Positions 37,392 through 45,816 of a stretch of 64,000 nt of DNA are shown piece by piece (the stretch's first letter is position 1; every line of letters starts with the position of its first letter). The stretch comes from Rugamonas apoptosis (GTDB lineage: Bacteria > Pseudomonadota > Gammaproteobacteria > Burkholderiales > Burkholderiaceae_D), in contig NZ_JACEZU010000007.1 of NCBI RefSeq assembly GCF_014042355.1, positions 124,001-188,000 on the forward strand. The letters are read 5' to 3'. The position numbers were made by a program, and so were the translations under genes. The notes beneath the pieces were generated by a model. That model saw only the letters and a list, made by a program, of their open reading frames with translations. It was not told where the DNA came from and did not search any database.

Positions 37392-38252
37392 TCATGCTGG
37401 CGGTGACGCCAGTCTGGTATCCGGTGCGGGTGCGGGTGCGGGTGCGGGTGCGGGTGCGAGTGCGGGTGCGGGTGCGGGTGCGGCCGCCACCGGCAACAAC
37501 ATCACCAGTTTCAAGTCCGGACGCTGGGCCAGGTGCAAGGTGACCTGACTGAACGTGTGCTCGCCACCGGCCGCGTCACGGAAGCGGCGCGCGCCCCCTT
37601 CGCGCCCCACCACGTCCTGCAAGGTCCACAGTTGGCGGAATTCCTCGCTGGCGGCCTCCAGTTGGGCGATCAGGCTGGCCAGCGGTTCCTGGGCCGCGTG
37701 GCGGCCCGTGTCGGCGCGGAACTCGGCCACCAGGCGGCGTGCCCGTTCCGGCCAGTCCACCGTCAGGCTGCGCGCTTGCGGCCGCAGGAACATGAAACGC
37801 AGCAGGTTGGGCTTGCCCGCCTCCTGGCCGTCGAGCCAGCCGCGCAGCAGGGCCGCCGCGTCGGCGTTCCAGGCCAGCGCATCCCATTGGCGGTCCAGGA
37901 TGTAGGCCGGGGCGTTGATGGCGCGCACCAACGCGTCCAGCCCCTGCCCGGCCGCGCCACCGTCCAGGTCGTGCTGCGGGTCGAGCCGGCCGGCCAGGCT
38001 GAACAGGTACGCCCGTTCGGCCACGGACAGGCGCAGCACATCGGCCAGGCGGGCCAGCAGGCGGGCCGAGGCCGCCACCGGCCGGCCCTGCTCCAGCCAC
38101 GTGAGCCAGGTGGGACTGACTTCGCACAACTGGGCCAGTTCCTCGCGCCGCAGGCCGGGCGTGCGGCGCCGTCCGCCGCCGGGCAGGCCGGTGCTGGCGG
38201 GCGTGACGCGCTCGCGGTGGGCGCGGATGTAATCGCCGAGGGTGGTGTGCAT
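37392..38252 (-). CDS. XRE-family regulator with MmyB-like ligand domain
   Basis: 286 residues: N-terminal HTH (about 5-75, TPGLRREELAQLCEVSPTWL) followed by the MmyB/MLTR ligand-binding domain (about 100-255, with YILDRQWDALAWNADAAAL and LRFMFLRPQAR). Such regulators often repress a divergent enzyme gene; here the neighbour is a methyltransferase. The C-terminal tail (about 260-280) is an Ala-Pro repeat encoded by ten GGTGCG hexamers. ATG at 38250-38252 fits the family start MHTTLGDYIRAHRERV; an earlier ATG at 38279 would place the operator inside the gene. Confidence 0.87.
   Translation of the reverse strand: MHTTLGDYIRAHRERVTPASTGLPGGGRRRTPGLRREELAQLCEVSPTWLTWLEQGRPVAASARLLARLADVLRLSVAERAYLFSLAGRLDPQHDLDGGAAGQGLDALVRAINAPAYILDRQWDALAWNADAAALLRGWLDGQEAGKPNLLRFMFLRPQARSLTVDWPERARRLVAEFRADTGRHAAQEPLASLIAQLEAASEEFRQLWTLQDVVGREGGARRFRDAAGGEHTFSQVTLHLAQRPDLKLVMLLPVAAAPAPAPALAPAPAPAPAPAPDTRLASPPA
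37423..37482. repeat. GGTGCG hexanucleotide repeat, 10 units
   Basis: Ten tandem GGTGCG units, the seventh with A for the first G (37459). On the minus strand they encode the Ala-Pro tail of the XRE regulator. Because the unit is six bases, gain or loss changes tail length without a frameshift. Confidence 0.9.
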
Positions 38253-38260
38253 GGTAGAAG

Positions 38261-38274
38261 TTATACCAGTATAA
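38261..38274. promoter_or_regulatory. Operator-like dyad in the XRE/methyltransferase divergent region
   Basis: TTATAC-CA-GTATAA (arms fully complementary) lies nine bases before the regulator start. A second, weaker dyad GTTA-N5-TAAC is at 38286-38298. Their place in the 90-bp divergent gap suggests autoregulation by the XRE protein. Confidence 0.5.
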
Positions 38275-38342
38275 GTCATTGTCTTGTTACAGGATAACAG
38301 ATTGCCTATCCTGATGGTTCCCCACCACACGAGGAAACCACC

Positions 38343-39116
38343 ATGAAACAGCAAGCCGTCGTCGTTGAGCAATTCGGTAACACCGCACAAGCCTACCTGA
38401 GCAGCGCCGTACACGCCCAGGGCGCCGACCTGGCCGCCATGCGCGACTTCGCGCGCGGCATGGCCCTGCCCCGGGTGCTGGACCTGGGCTGCGGCGCCGG
38501 CCACGCCAGCTTCGCCGTGGCGCCCGTGGCGCAATCGGTGGTGGCCTACGATTTGTCGGACGCCATGCTGGACGTGGTGACGCAGGCGGCGGCCGAACGC
38601 GGCCTGGAGAACGTCCGCACCCAGCAGGGCGACGTGGGCCAGTTGCCGTTCGCCGGCGGCATTTTCGACCTGGTGGTGACGCGCTTCTCGGCCCACCACT
38701 GGCTGGACGTGCCGGCCGCGCTGCAGGAAGCGTGGCGCGTGCTGCGCCCTGGCGGCAAGCTGGTGGTGGTGGACATCGTGGCGCCCGCGTCGGCCCTGTG
38801 CGACACCACCTTGCAGGCGGTGGAATTGCTGCGCGACGGCTCGCACGTGCGCGACTACCGGCTGTGTGAATGGGCCCACAAGCTGGGCATGGCCGGCTTC
38901 GCCCAGCGGCTGGAGAGCCAATGGAAACTGGAGATGCGGTTCGCGGAATGGGTGGCGCGCATGCGCACCCCGGCGCTGCGCGAACAGGCCATCCGCAGCC
39001 TGTTCGATTCCGCCCCGCGCGAGGCGCGCGACTACTTCGCGGTGCAGGCCGACTATTCGTTCTCGATTGATGCGGCGATGTTTGTCGCTTGCAAGCAGGA
39101 AGATGAAATCTACTGA
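38343..39116 (+). CDS. Class I SAM-dependent methyltransferase
   Basis: 257 residues of the UbiE/YcgJ-like group. The SAM site is VLDLGCGAGHASFAVAP (about 44-60), followed by acidic strand-2 end VAYDLSDAMLDVV, the GDVGQLPFAGGIFDLVVTRF motif and the post-core WRVLRPGGKLVVVDIVAPA. The substrate is unknown; the absence of the rest of a quinone pathway argues against UbiE itself. It starts at ATG 38343 and is divergent from the XRE regulator. The stop overlaps the end of the FMN reductase gene by seven bases. Confidence 0.87.
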   Translation: MKQQAVVVEQFGNTAQAYLSSAVHAQGADLAAMRDFARGMALPRVLDLGCGAGHASFAVAPVAQSVVAYDLSDAMLDVVTQAAAERGLENVRTQQGDVGQLPFAGGIFDLVVTRFSAHHWLDVPAALQEAWRVLRPGGKLVVVDIVAPASALCDTTLQAVELLRDGSHVRDYRLCEWAHKLGMAGFAQRLESQWKLEMRFAEWVARMRTPALREQAIRSLFDSAPREARDYFAVQADYSFSIDAAMFVACKQEDEIY

Positions 39117-39655
39117 GGCGTAGCGTCGGCGGCCACCGCGCCGACGTGCTCACGCAACGCCAGCAACGCACCGCGCAATGCGGCAACCATGGCCGTATCA
39201 TGCTCCAACGCCTGCTCGTCCAGGTTCGCGCCCACCAGCGGCACCACGATACAGGCGGCATCGACCACCGGGGCCGACATGACGCTGACCGTCTCGCGCA
39301 AGGCCGCGTGCGCGTGCGTCGCGCGCGGCGAGGCGTTGAACAGGGCCACCGGCTTGTCGATGAACGATTCGTTCCCCACCATCCAGTCCAGCCCGTTCTT
39401 GATGGCACCCGTGACGCCATGCGCATACTCTGGACTGGCGATGACGAGCGCGTCGGCGTCAAGGATGGCCTGCTCCAGCGCGCGGACGATGGCTGGCGGC
39501 CCATCGGCCAGGTCGGGATTGAACAACGGCAGCCGGCCAAGGTCCGGGTAAAGCGTCACCTCGACGCCGGCTGGCGCCACGCGCGCCAGCACGCGCAGCA
39601 GCATGGAATTGAGGGAGGCCGCCCGCAGGCTGCCGGAAATCGCGAGTATCTTCAT
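39110..39655 (-). CDS. NADPH-dependent FMN reductase
   Basis: 181 residues with a flavodoxin-like fold: ILAISGSLRAASLNSMLLR (FMN phosphate loop) at the start and VIASPEYAHGVTGAIKNGLD (the family PEY motif) near the middle. Members reduce FMN, quinones, chromate or azo dyes; the substrate here is not clear. ATG at 39653-39655 is selected because upstream codons lack homology. It follows the toxin-antitoxin pair by ten bases on the same strand, so read-through from that promoter is possible. Confidence 0.88.
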   Translation of the reverse strand: MKILAISGSLRAASLNSMLLRVLARVAPAGVEVTLYPDLGRLPLFNPDLADGPPAIVRALEQAILDADALVIASPEYAHGVTGAIKNGLDWMVGNESFIDKPVALFNASPRATHAHAALRETVSVMSAPVVDAACIVVPLVGANLDEQALEHDTAMVAALRGALLALREHVGAVAADATPQ

Positions 39656-39665
39656 CAAAGTCGCT

Positions 39666-40109
39666 TCATGAGGTCGCTGGCCCGACAAGCCTGCTTTTCC
39701 GGGTCTGCGCCCATTCTTCTTGAGAATCGCCGGGATTGGACTGCTCGTGACACCAGGCATCATGGCCAAGATCAGGCGCATGTTCGCCCCGATTAGCTTC
39801 CGGCTCGACAGACAATCGCATGCCCACCGTCTTGAGCACGGCCAGCAGTGTCCTCAGGGTCGGATTACCTTTGGGCGACAGCGTACGGTACAAGGTTTCG
39901 CGACTGATACCAGCCTCAGCCGCAACCGCAGCCAGCCCGCCGTAAGCTTCGGCCACCGTGCGCAGGGCCAACAATCCAGCCGCGCGGTTATCTGGATCAT
40001 CGAGCGACTCCATCGCGGCCTTCAGGTACTCGACTGCCAGTTCCCGGTCAGCGCGCAATTCAGCGACTTCCGCCTCATGATGCGAGACCAGTCCCTTCAA
40101 CTTACCCAT
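39666..40109 (-). CDS. XRE-type antitoxin of a type II toxin-antitoxin module
   Basis: 147 residues. The core LADRELAVEYLKAAMESLDD-type start (about 20-45) followed by GGLAAVAAEAGISRETLYRT and LSPKGNPTLRTLLAVLKTVG is the addiction-module antidote (HTH) pattern. After residue ~105 there is a ~40-residue hydrophilic tail that is not usual for the family. ATG at 40107-40109 is chosen because GGAGG lies five bases before it. The start overlaps the toxin stop by 13 bases. The toxin-first order matches HigBA-like and TIGR02684-type modules. Confidence 0.87.
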   Translation of the reverse strand: MGKLKGLVSHHEAEVAELRADRELAVEYLKAAMESLDDPDNRAAGLLALRTVAEAYGGLAAVAAEAGISRETLYRTLSPKGNPTLRTLLAVLKTVGMRLSVEPEANRGEHAPDLGHDAWCHEQSNPGDSQEEWAQTRKSRLVGPATS

Positions 40110-40429
40110 GACTGCCTCCGCTTCCACTCCATCCATAGTTCCTTGGCATACCGGATGTCGGCCGGCTGCGAGCGTTTTCCGCCACCACAGAGCAGAAGCA
40201 CAACCGATCGTCCATGGCGGCCACAGTATACCCGGTACCCCACGCCGACATGAATACGCAATTCGATCACGCCCTCGCCTACGGGTGCCCAGTCGCCAAA
40301 ATTACCAGCCTCAAGTTGAAGCAGGCGTATCCGAATACGCGTCTGCGCGACTCTATCGCGCAGCGCATCTAGCCATTCCGTGAACGGTTCACAACCATCT
40401 TCACGCCGATATCGGAATAGGTTGATCAT
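40097..40429 (-). CDS. RelE/ParE-type toxin (addiction module killer protein)
   Basis: 110 residues with the RelE-like pattern: FRYRREDGCEPFTEWLDALR, RIRIRLLQLEAGNFGDWAPV, GEGVIELRIHVGVGYRVYCG and VVLLLCGGGKRSQPADIRYA KELW at the end, as in killer proteins paired with TIGR02684 antidotes. The likely action is ribosome-dependent mRNA cleavage. ATG at 40427-40429. The antitoxin follows with overlap, so the pair is co-translated. A 16-bp dyad precedes the gene. Confidence 0.88.
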   Translation of the reverse strand: MINLFRYRREDGCEPFTEWLDALRDRVAQTRIRIRLLQLEAGNFGDWAPVGEGVIELRIHVGVGYRVYCGRHGRSVVLLLCGGGKRSQPADIRYAKELWMEWKRRQSWVS

Positions 40430-40438
40430 ATACTCGTT

Positions 40439-40454
40439 GTAGCTTAAGAGCTAC
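40439..40454. promoter_or_regulatory. Operator-like dyad before the toxin-antitoxin module
   Basis: GTAGCT-TAAG-AGCTAC, a perfect 6-bp-arm dyad ten bases before the toxin start, fits autorepression by the antitoxin/toxin complex. Confidence 0.5.
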
Positions 40455-40633
40455 TCAGCCCAAATCCAAGGAATATCGTTTTTTGGCCGCGACGGCTGGC
40501 CAGCGCCACACAACGGGATAGATTCTATCCAGATGATCGCGGCACCCATCATGCTGGCAGAAATTTCCAGGCTAGCCCAACGCAAAGCTGGATTGCATTG
40601 TTCCGCATCAACGAAACATGGCGTCCCATAACG

Positions 40634-40659
40634 CAAAACGGCGCCGCAGCGCCGTTTTG
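40634..40659. terminator. Terminator after the peroxiredoxin gene
   Basis: CAAAACGGCGC pairs with GCGCCGTTTTG over a CGCA loop; U-rich on both strands. It lies 24 bp beyond the peroxiredoxin stop. Confidence 0.75.
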
Positions 40660-40682
40660 TCATACCTGTTGGGCAGCAGAAA

Positions 40683-41186
40683 TTACAGCTGGCCCAGCAG
40701 CGTTTCCGCGTTCGACACTTCGAACTTGCCGCCCTGCTCCACGTTGAGCTGGCGCACCACGCCGTTCTCGACCAGCATCGAGTAGCGCTGCGAGCGGGTG
40801 CCCATGCCGAACTTGCTGAAGTCGGCGTCCAGGCCCAGCGCCTTGCTGTAGGCGGCGTTGCCGTCGGCCATCATGCGCACGATGCCGGTGGCTTTCTGGT
40901 CGCGGCCCCAGGCGCCCATCACGAAGGCGTCGTTGACGGAGATGCACCAGATTTCATCGACGCCCTTGGCCTTCAGTTCGGCCGCGTGCTTGACGTAGCC
41001 GGGCACGTGTTGCGCCGAGCAGGTCGGGGTGTAGGCGCCTGGCAGGCCGAAGATGGCGATCTTCTTGCCCTTGACCAGGTCTTGCACGTTGAAAGTATTG
41101 GGGCCCAGTGCGCAACCTTCGGTTTCGGTTTCGATGAATTCCGACAGGCTGCCTTCTGGCAGGGTATCGCCGATCTTGATGGTCAT
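40683..41186 (-). CDS. Peroxiredoxin (PRX5-like)
   Basis: 167 residues. The peroxidatic Cys is C56 in LPGAYTPTCSAQHVPGYV, with the Thr and Arg of the active site (GMGTRSQRYSM) further on. The length and motif fit Prx5-type enzymes that reduce hydroperoxides with glutathione/glutaredoxin or thioredoxin. AGAGGAG stands before ATG 41184-41186. Located directly downstream of ftsZ but separated by two terminators, so it is expected to have its own promoter. Confidence 0.92.
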   Translation of the reverse strand: MTIKIGDTLPEGSLSEFIETETEGCALGPNTFNVQDLVKGKKIAIFGLPGAYTPTCSAQHVPGYVKHAAELKAKGVDEIWCISVNDAFVMGAWGRDQKATGIVRMMADGNAAYSKALGLDADFSKFGMGTRSQRYSMLVENGVVRQLNVEQGGKFEVSNAETLLGQL

Positions 41187-41214
41187 GTTTGACTCCTCTG
41201 TTCTGAATTTTGAA

Positions 41215-41238
41215 TAAAAAAAACCGCGCTAAGCGCGG
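41215..41238 (-). terminator. Rho-independent terminator (second) after ftsZ
   Basis: CCGCGC-TAA-GCGCGG stem (41224-41238) followed on the minus strand by a run of T (A run 41215-41223). It lies just before the peroxiredoxin start, on the same strand. Confidence 0.75.
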
Positions 41239-41297
41239 CTTGGCCCGGCATAGAAGGTGCAGTATGCCTGAAGCGGGATGATTCTGCTGAACGGACG

Positions 41298-41334
41298 AAA
41301 AAACGGCGCCCGCCCCTCTCCAGGGCCGGGCGCC
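41298..41334 (-). terminator. Rho-independent terminator after ftsZ
   Basis: GGCGCCCG and CGGGCGCC (41305-41312, 41327-41334) form a stem with a 14-base loop, followed on the minus strand by G and six T (41298-41303). It starts 11 bases after the ftsZ stop and should end the dcw transcript. Confidence 0.8.
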
Positions 41335-41344
41335 GCCCCCCATC

Positions 41345-42562
41345 TTAGTCAGCCTGCTTGCGCAGGAAGGCCGGGATGTCGTAGGTTTCCATGCCGTTCT
41401 TCTGCAGCGCCTGCACCTGCTCGGACGCCGTTTCGCGGCGCCATACGGCCGGCGCCTTCATGCCGTCGTAAGCGGCGTTGCCCAGGCCAGCGGCCGCGCC
41501 CACGGACACGGAAGTGGCGGCGGCGCCACCACCGAGCGAGGCCGATGGCGTCAGCGGGCTGTTGTGGGTACCCGTGCGCAGCATCTGCTGCGGCACCAGT
41601 TGCACATGCTTCTTGGCCTTGCCCAGGCCGGTGGCCACCACGGTCACGCGGATGTTGTCGCCCATCTCGTCGTCATAGGCGATACCTTGGGCGATGGAGG
41701 CGTCCGGGGCGGCGAAGGCGCGCACGGCCGCCATCACTTCCTTGATCTCCTTACCCTTCAGGCCACGGCTGGCCGTCACGTTCACCAGCACGCCGCGCGC
41801 GCCCGACAGGTCCACGCCGTCCAGCAGCGGCGAAGCGACTGCCTGCTCGGCCGCGATGCGGGCGCGGTCCACGCCCGAAGCGGTGGCCGTGCCCATCATG
41901 GCCTTGCCCTGCTCGCCCATGATGGTCTTGACGTCGTTGAAGTCGACGTTGATGTGGCCCGGCACGTTGATGATCTCGGCGATACCGGCCACCGCGTTGT
42001 TGAGCACATCGTCCGCGTGCTGCAGCCATTCGATCAGCGATTCGTCTTCGTAGATCTCTTCCAGCTTCTCGTTCAGGATCACGATCAGCGAGTCCACGTT
42101 GGCCGACAACTGCTCCAGGCCTTCGTCGGCGATGTCCATGCACTTCTGGCCTTCGTGCGAAAACGGCTTGGAGACCACGGCCACGGTCAGCGCGCCCAGC
42201 GACTTGGCCACTTCCGCCACGATCGGTGCGGCACCGGTGCCGGTGCCGCCGCCCATGCCGGCGGCGATGAACACCATGTGCGCGCCGCGCAGCGAGTCCT
42301 CGATACGCTGGCGCGATTCCTCGGCCAGCTTGCGGCCGACGTCCGGCTTCATGCCTGCGCCCAGGCCGGTTTCGCCGATCTGGATGATGTTGTCGGCCTT
42401 GGAGGTCGACAGGGCCTGGGCATCGGTGTTGGCGGCGATGAACTCGACGCCGGCCATGCCCTTGTTGATCATGTGTTGAACTGCATTGCCACCTGCTCCG
42501 CCGACGCCGACGACCTTGATGACGGTTCCCAAAGCTGCGTTATCGACCATATCAAACTCCAT
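41345..42562 (-). CDS. ftsZ: Cell division GTPase FtsZ
   Basis: The 405-residue tubulin homologue builds the Z ring. It has IKVVGVGGAGGNAVQHMI, the GTP signature FIAAGMGGGTGTGAAPIVAE (near 100-119), the T7 loop NVDFNDVKTIM, a variable linker (about 320-385) and the C-terminal partner-binding peptide TYDIPAFLRKQAD. ATG at 42560-42562 follows AGGAG. An own promoter is likely in the 197-bp gap behind ftsA. Confidence 0.98.
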   Translation of the reverse strand: MEFDMVDNAALGTVIKVVGVGGAGGNAVQHMINKGMAGVEFIAANTDAQALSTSKADNIIQIGETGLGAGMKPDVGRKLAEESRQRIEDSLRGAHMVFIAAGMGGGTGTGAAPIVAEVAKSLGALTVAVVSKPFSHEGQKCMDIADEGLEQLSANVDSLIVILNEKLEEIYEDESLIEWLQHADDVLNNAVAGIAEIINVPGHINVDFNDVKTIMGEQGKAMMGTATASGVDRARIAAEQAVASPLLDGVDLSGARGVLVNVTASRGLKGKEIKEVMAAVRAFAAPDASIAQGIAYDDEMGDNIRVTVVATGLGKAKKHVQLVPQQMLRTGTHNSPLTPSASLGGGAAATSVSVGAAAGLGNAAYDGMKAPAVWRRETASEQVQALQKNGMETYDIPAFLRKQAD

Positions 42563-42644
42563 GATGTGCTCCTATCAGTATGCGGTTTCCAAGCGCCAGG
42601 CCTCATATTTTTTAGGAGAACTGGAGGTTGAAAACTGCGGTTGA

Positions 42645-42673
42645 ATTATATAAATAGTTTAGTTAAATGTATT
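42645..42673 (-). promoter_or_regulatory. Candidate ftsZ promoter
   Basis: On the minus strand AATACA (42668-42673) and TATAAT (42645-42650, a perfect -10) are 17 bases apart in an AT-rich island of the ftsA-ftsZ gap. Confidence 0.55.
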
Positions 42674-42759
42674 GGAATCGCCGTACTAAAAACCACCCTG
42701 CAAACCACACTGCAACAACCTGACCTACTGCTTGACCTTTACTGCTTGACCTTCACCGC

Positions 42760-43992
42760 TTAGAAATTACCGAGGAACCATTCCTTCATACGCTGCCAGA
42801 CCGCCTTCACCGAACCATCCTGGCGGGTCACGATGTGGCCGCGCAGGTACTGCTTCTTCGCTTCCAGCAGCAGGCCCAATACCGTCGCGTAGCGCGGGCT
42901 GCGCACCACGTCGGCCAGTTGGCCGCGGTAATCGGGCGTGCCGAGGCGGGCCGGCTTGAGGAAGATGTCTTCCGCCATCTCCACCATGCCCGGCATGATG
43001 GCCGTGCCGCCCGTGAGCACGATGCCCGACGACAGCACGCCTTCGTAACCGGATTCGCGCACCACCTGGTGCACCATCGCGAACAGTTCCTCCACGCGCG
43101 GCTCGATCACGGCGGCCAGCGCCTGGCGCGACAGGTTGCGCGGACCGCGGTCGCCCAGGCCCGGCACTTCCAGCGATTCGCCCGGATCGGCCAGCACCTG
43201 CTTGGCCACGCCGTAGCGGATCTTGATCTCTTCGGCTTCCGACGTCGGGGTGCGCAACGCCATCGCGATATCGTTGGTGATCTGGTCGCCGGCGATCGGG
43301 ATCACGGCCGTATGGCGGATCGCGCCGTCCGAGAACACCGCCACGTCGGTGGTGCCGCCGCCGATGTCGATCAGCACCACGCCCAGCTCCTTCTCGTCCG
43401 GCGTCAGCACGGCGTCGGCCGAAGCCATCGGCTGCAAAATCAGGTCCGACACTTCCAGCCCGCAGCGGCGCACGCACTTGACGATGTTCTGCACCGCCGA
43501 CACGGCGCCGGTGACGATATGCACCTTCACTTCCAGCCGGATGCCGCTCATGCCGATCGGCTCGCGCACGTCTTCCTGGCTGTCGACGATGAATTCCTGC
43601 GGCACCGTATGCAGCAGTTGCTGGTCGGTGGGGATGTTGACCGCCTTGGCCGTCTCGATCACGCGCGCCACGTCGGTGGCCGTCACTTCCTTGTCCTTGA
43701 TGGCCACCATGCCGCTGGAATTGAAGCTGCGGATATGGCTGCCCGCGATGCCGGCATAGACGTTGCGGATCTTGCAGTCGGCCATCAGCTCCGCTTCCTC
43801 CAGCGCGCGCTGGATGGATTCCACGGTGGCCTCGATGTTGACGACCACGCCCTTCTTCAAGCCCTTCGATTCGTGCTGGCCCAGCCCGATCACTTCGTGG
43901 CGTCCGTCGGACATCACCTCGGCCACCACCGCCACCACTTTCGAGGTGCCGATGTCGAGGCCGACGATCAGGTTCTTCGCATCTTTAGTCAT
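42760..43992 (-). CDS. ftsA: Cell division protein FtsA
   Basis: A 410-residue actin-fold protein that anchors FtsZ to the membrane. VGLDIGTSKVVAVVAEV near the start and VVLIDIGGGTTDVAVFSDG (phosphate 2 loop) are the ATP sites; the SHI domain with GSHIRSFNSSGMVAIKDKEV lies around 80-165. The C-terminal MKEWFLGNF is the amphipathic membrane helix. ATG at 43990-43992 is nine bases after the ftsQ stop. Confidence 0.98.
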   Translation of the reverse strand: MTKDAKNLIVGLDIGTSKVVAVVAEVMSDGRHEVIGLGQHESKGLKKGVVVNIEATVESIQRALEEAELMADCKIRNVYAGIAGSHIRSFNSSGMVAIKDKEVTATDVARVIETAKAVNIPTDQQLLHTVPQEFIVDSQEDVREPIGMSGIRLEVKVHIVTGAVSAVQNIVKCVRRCGLEVSDLILQPMASADAVLTPDEKELGVVLIDIGGGTTDVAVFSDGAIRHTAVIPIAGDQITNDIAMALRTPTSEAEEIKIRYGVAKQVLADPGESLEVPGLGDRGPRNLSRQALAAVIEPRVEELFAMVHQVVRESGYEGVLSSGIVLTGGTAIMPGMVEMAEDIFLKPARLGTPDYRGQLADVVRSPRYATVLGLLLEAKKQYLRGHIVTRQDGSVKAVWQRMKEWFLGNF

Positions 43993-44001
43993 TTCTCTCG
44001 C

Positions 44002-44832
44002 CTACTGTATGTGCTTGCTGATTGGCTTTAAATTGGTGCTCTTCTTCAGTACTGCCGGTCGCGCCTTCGGTCGGGCGCCTTCGGCCGGTATCTTCAGGTC
44101 GGCCGCGCTCAGCGCCAGGCCGTTCTGATACCGCATGTCGATGGTTTCGATATTCTGCAAATGGGTCACCAGCTGCGGGTAGATGCCCAGCAGCCGGTCG
44201 ACCCGTTCCTTCAACGTGGTGGCGGTCTGCTCACGCCCCAGCGCCACGCTCATGCCGTTATCGAGCTTGACGGTCCACGCATAGCGGCCCGACAGCGACA
44301 GCGCCTGCGGCACCAGCTTGAGCGGCGCGAACCACTGGCGCAATTCATCGAAGCGCGACAGCACTTCCTTCTCGCTGCCTTCCGGTCCGTCGAACTCGGG
44401 CAGCGCGTGGTCTTCCTCGGCCTCGGCCAGGTTGGCCGTGAACACGTCACCCTTGGTCGACAGCAAACGGCCATCGGCGCCCCAGGTGCCCAGCGCCTCA
44501 TGCTCTTCCAGCGCCACGATCAACTGGTCCGGCCATTCGCGGCGCACGGTGGCGCGCCGTACCCAGGGCACGGACTCGAAAGCCTGGCGCACCGTGTCCA
44601 GGTTGGTGGTGAAGAAGTTGCCCTTGATGCGGCCCAGCGCGTTGTTGCGCAGCGTGAGCTGGCTCACATGGCGCAGCTCCTCGTCCTGCGCGATGGTTTC
44701 GATGCGAATCGTGCGCAGGGTGAACATGGGCCGCTGCGCCAGCCACCAGACGCCGGCGGCCAGGCATGCCAGCAGCGCCAGGGCGAAGATGCCGTTGGCG
44801 GTAGCATTCAAGGCTTTAGCGTCTTGCCACAT
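44002..44832 (-). CDS. ftsQ: Cell division protein FtsQ
   Basis: 276 residues with a short cytoplasmic start, one membrane helix (about 12-32, GIFALALLACLAAGVWWLAQ), a POTRA domain (about 38-110, FTLRTIRIE onwards) and a beta domain (about 115-250) with WPDQLIVALEEHEALGTWG and RYAWTVKLDNGMSVALGRE. It bridges early and late divisome proteins through FtsL/FtsB. Four bases separate it from ddl. Confidence 0.95.
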   Translation of the reverse strand: MWQDAKALNATANGIFALALLACLAAGVWWLAQRPMFTLRTIRIETIAQDEELRHVSQLTLRNNALGRIKGNFFTTNLDTVRQAFESVPWVRRATVRREWPDQLIVALEEHEALGTWGADGRLLSTKGDVFTANLAEAEEDHALPEFDGPEGSEKEVLSRFDELRQWFAPLKLVPQALSLSGRYAWTVKLDNGMSVALGREQTATTLKERVDRLLGIYPQLVTHLQNIETIDMRYQNGLALSAADLKIPAEGARPKARPAVLKKSTNLKPISKHIQ

Positions 44833-44836
44833 GCGC

Positions 44837-45814
44837 TTACTCCTTACCCTTGGCCGGCGCGGCCATTTTCAAGCGCGCCGAGCGCAGGATTTCCACGCAC
44901 AGCTGTTCGTAGCTGATGCCCGTCGCGCGCGCCGCCATCGGCACCAGCGAGTGGGTGGTCATGCCGGGCGAGGTGTTCACCTCCAGCAGGAACGGTTTGT
45001 TGTCGCGCTCGCGCAGCAGCACGTCGACCCGGCCCCAGCCCTCGCAACCGAGCACGCGGTAGGCTTCCACGGCGATGCGCTGCATCTCGGCCGTGGTGGC
45101 TTCGTCCAGCGCGGCCGGGCAGTAGTACTTGGTGTCGTCCGTGAAGTACTTGTTCTGGTAGTCGTAATTGCCTTCCGGCGCCACGATCTCCACGATCGGC
45201 AGCGCGCGGGCGGTGGCGCCCTGCCCCAGCACGGCCACGGTGAACTCACGGCCGGTGACGAATTCCTCGGCCAGCACGGAGTCGTCCAGCGCGGCGGCGA
45301 TATCGTAGGCGGCCTTGAAGTCGGCGGCAGCGCTCACCTTGGTGATGCCGATGGTGGAACCTTCATGCGGCGGCTTGACGATCAGCGGCAGGCCCAGGTC
45401 GGCCGCCACCTGGTCCAGGTCCGAGTTCGCGTCCAGCACCGCGTATCGCGGCGTCGGCAGGCCGTGCATCAGCCACACGATCTTGGTGTAGATCTTGTCC
45501 ATGCCCACGGCGCAGGCCATCACGCCGCTGCCCGTGTAGGGAATGCCCAGTTGTTCCAGCGCGCCCTGCATGCTGCCGTCTTCGCCGAAGCGGCCGTGCA
45601 GCGCGATGAACACGCGGTCGAATTGTTCGGCCGCCAGCTCGGCCAGCGAGCGCTGGCCCGGATCGAAGGCGTGGGCATCCACGCCCTGGCTTTGCAGCGC
45701 CTGCAACACGCCGGTGCCGGACATGATGGACACGTCGCGTTCGGCGGAACGGCCGCCGAACAGCACGCCGACCTTGCCCAGCGCCTTAGCCTCGTTTGGA
45801 GTAATGTGATTCAC
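44837..45814 (-). CDS. ddl: D-alanine--D-alanine ligase
   Basis: A 325-residue ATP-grasp ligase that joins two D-Ala for the peptidoglycan stem. Seen: [20 protein letters not shown], the [20 protein letters not shown] block, [19 protein letters not shown], and the metal-binding end [20 protein letters not shown]. The start is GTG at 45812-45814 ([17 protein letters not shown]), with AAGGT just upstream and inside the murC end; two bases lie between. Confidence 0.96.
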   Translation of the reverse strand: MNHITPNEAKALGKVGVLFGGRSAERDVSIMSGTGVLQALQSQGVDAHAFDPGQRSLAELAAEQFDRVFIALHGRFGEDGSMQGALEQLGIPYTGSGVMACAVGMDKIYTKIVWLMHGLPTPRYAVLDANSDLDQVAADLGLPLIVKPPHEGSTIGITKVSAAADFKAAYDIAAALDDSVLAEEFVTGREFTVAVLGQGATARALPIVEIVAPEGNYDYQNKYFTDDTKYYCPAALDEATTAEMQRIAVEAYRVLGCEGWGRVDVLLRERDNKPFLLEVNTSPGMTTHSLVPMAARATGISYEQLCVEILRSARLKMAAPAKGKE

Positions 45815-45816
45815 GT

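Noticed and set aside
37423-37482. Repeat array as possible CRISPR
   Set aside because: The unit is six bases, contiguous and without spacers; it is a coding microsatellite.
40451-40663. A 70-codon minus-strand frame between peroxiredoxin and toxin gene
   Set aside because: Its start lies inside the peroxiredoxin terminator, it has no ribosome site and no recognisable motif.
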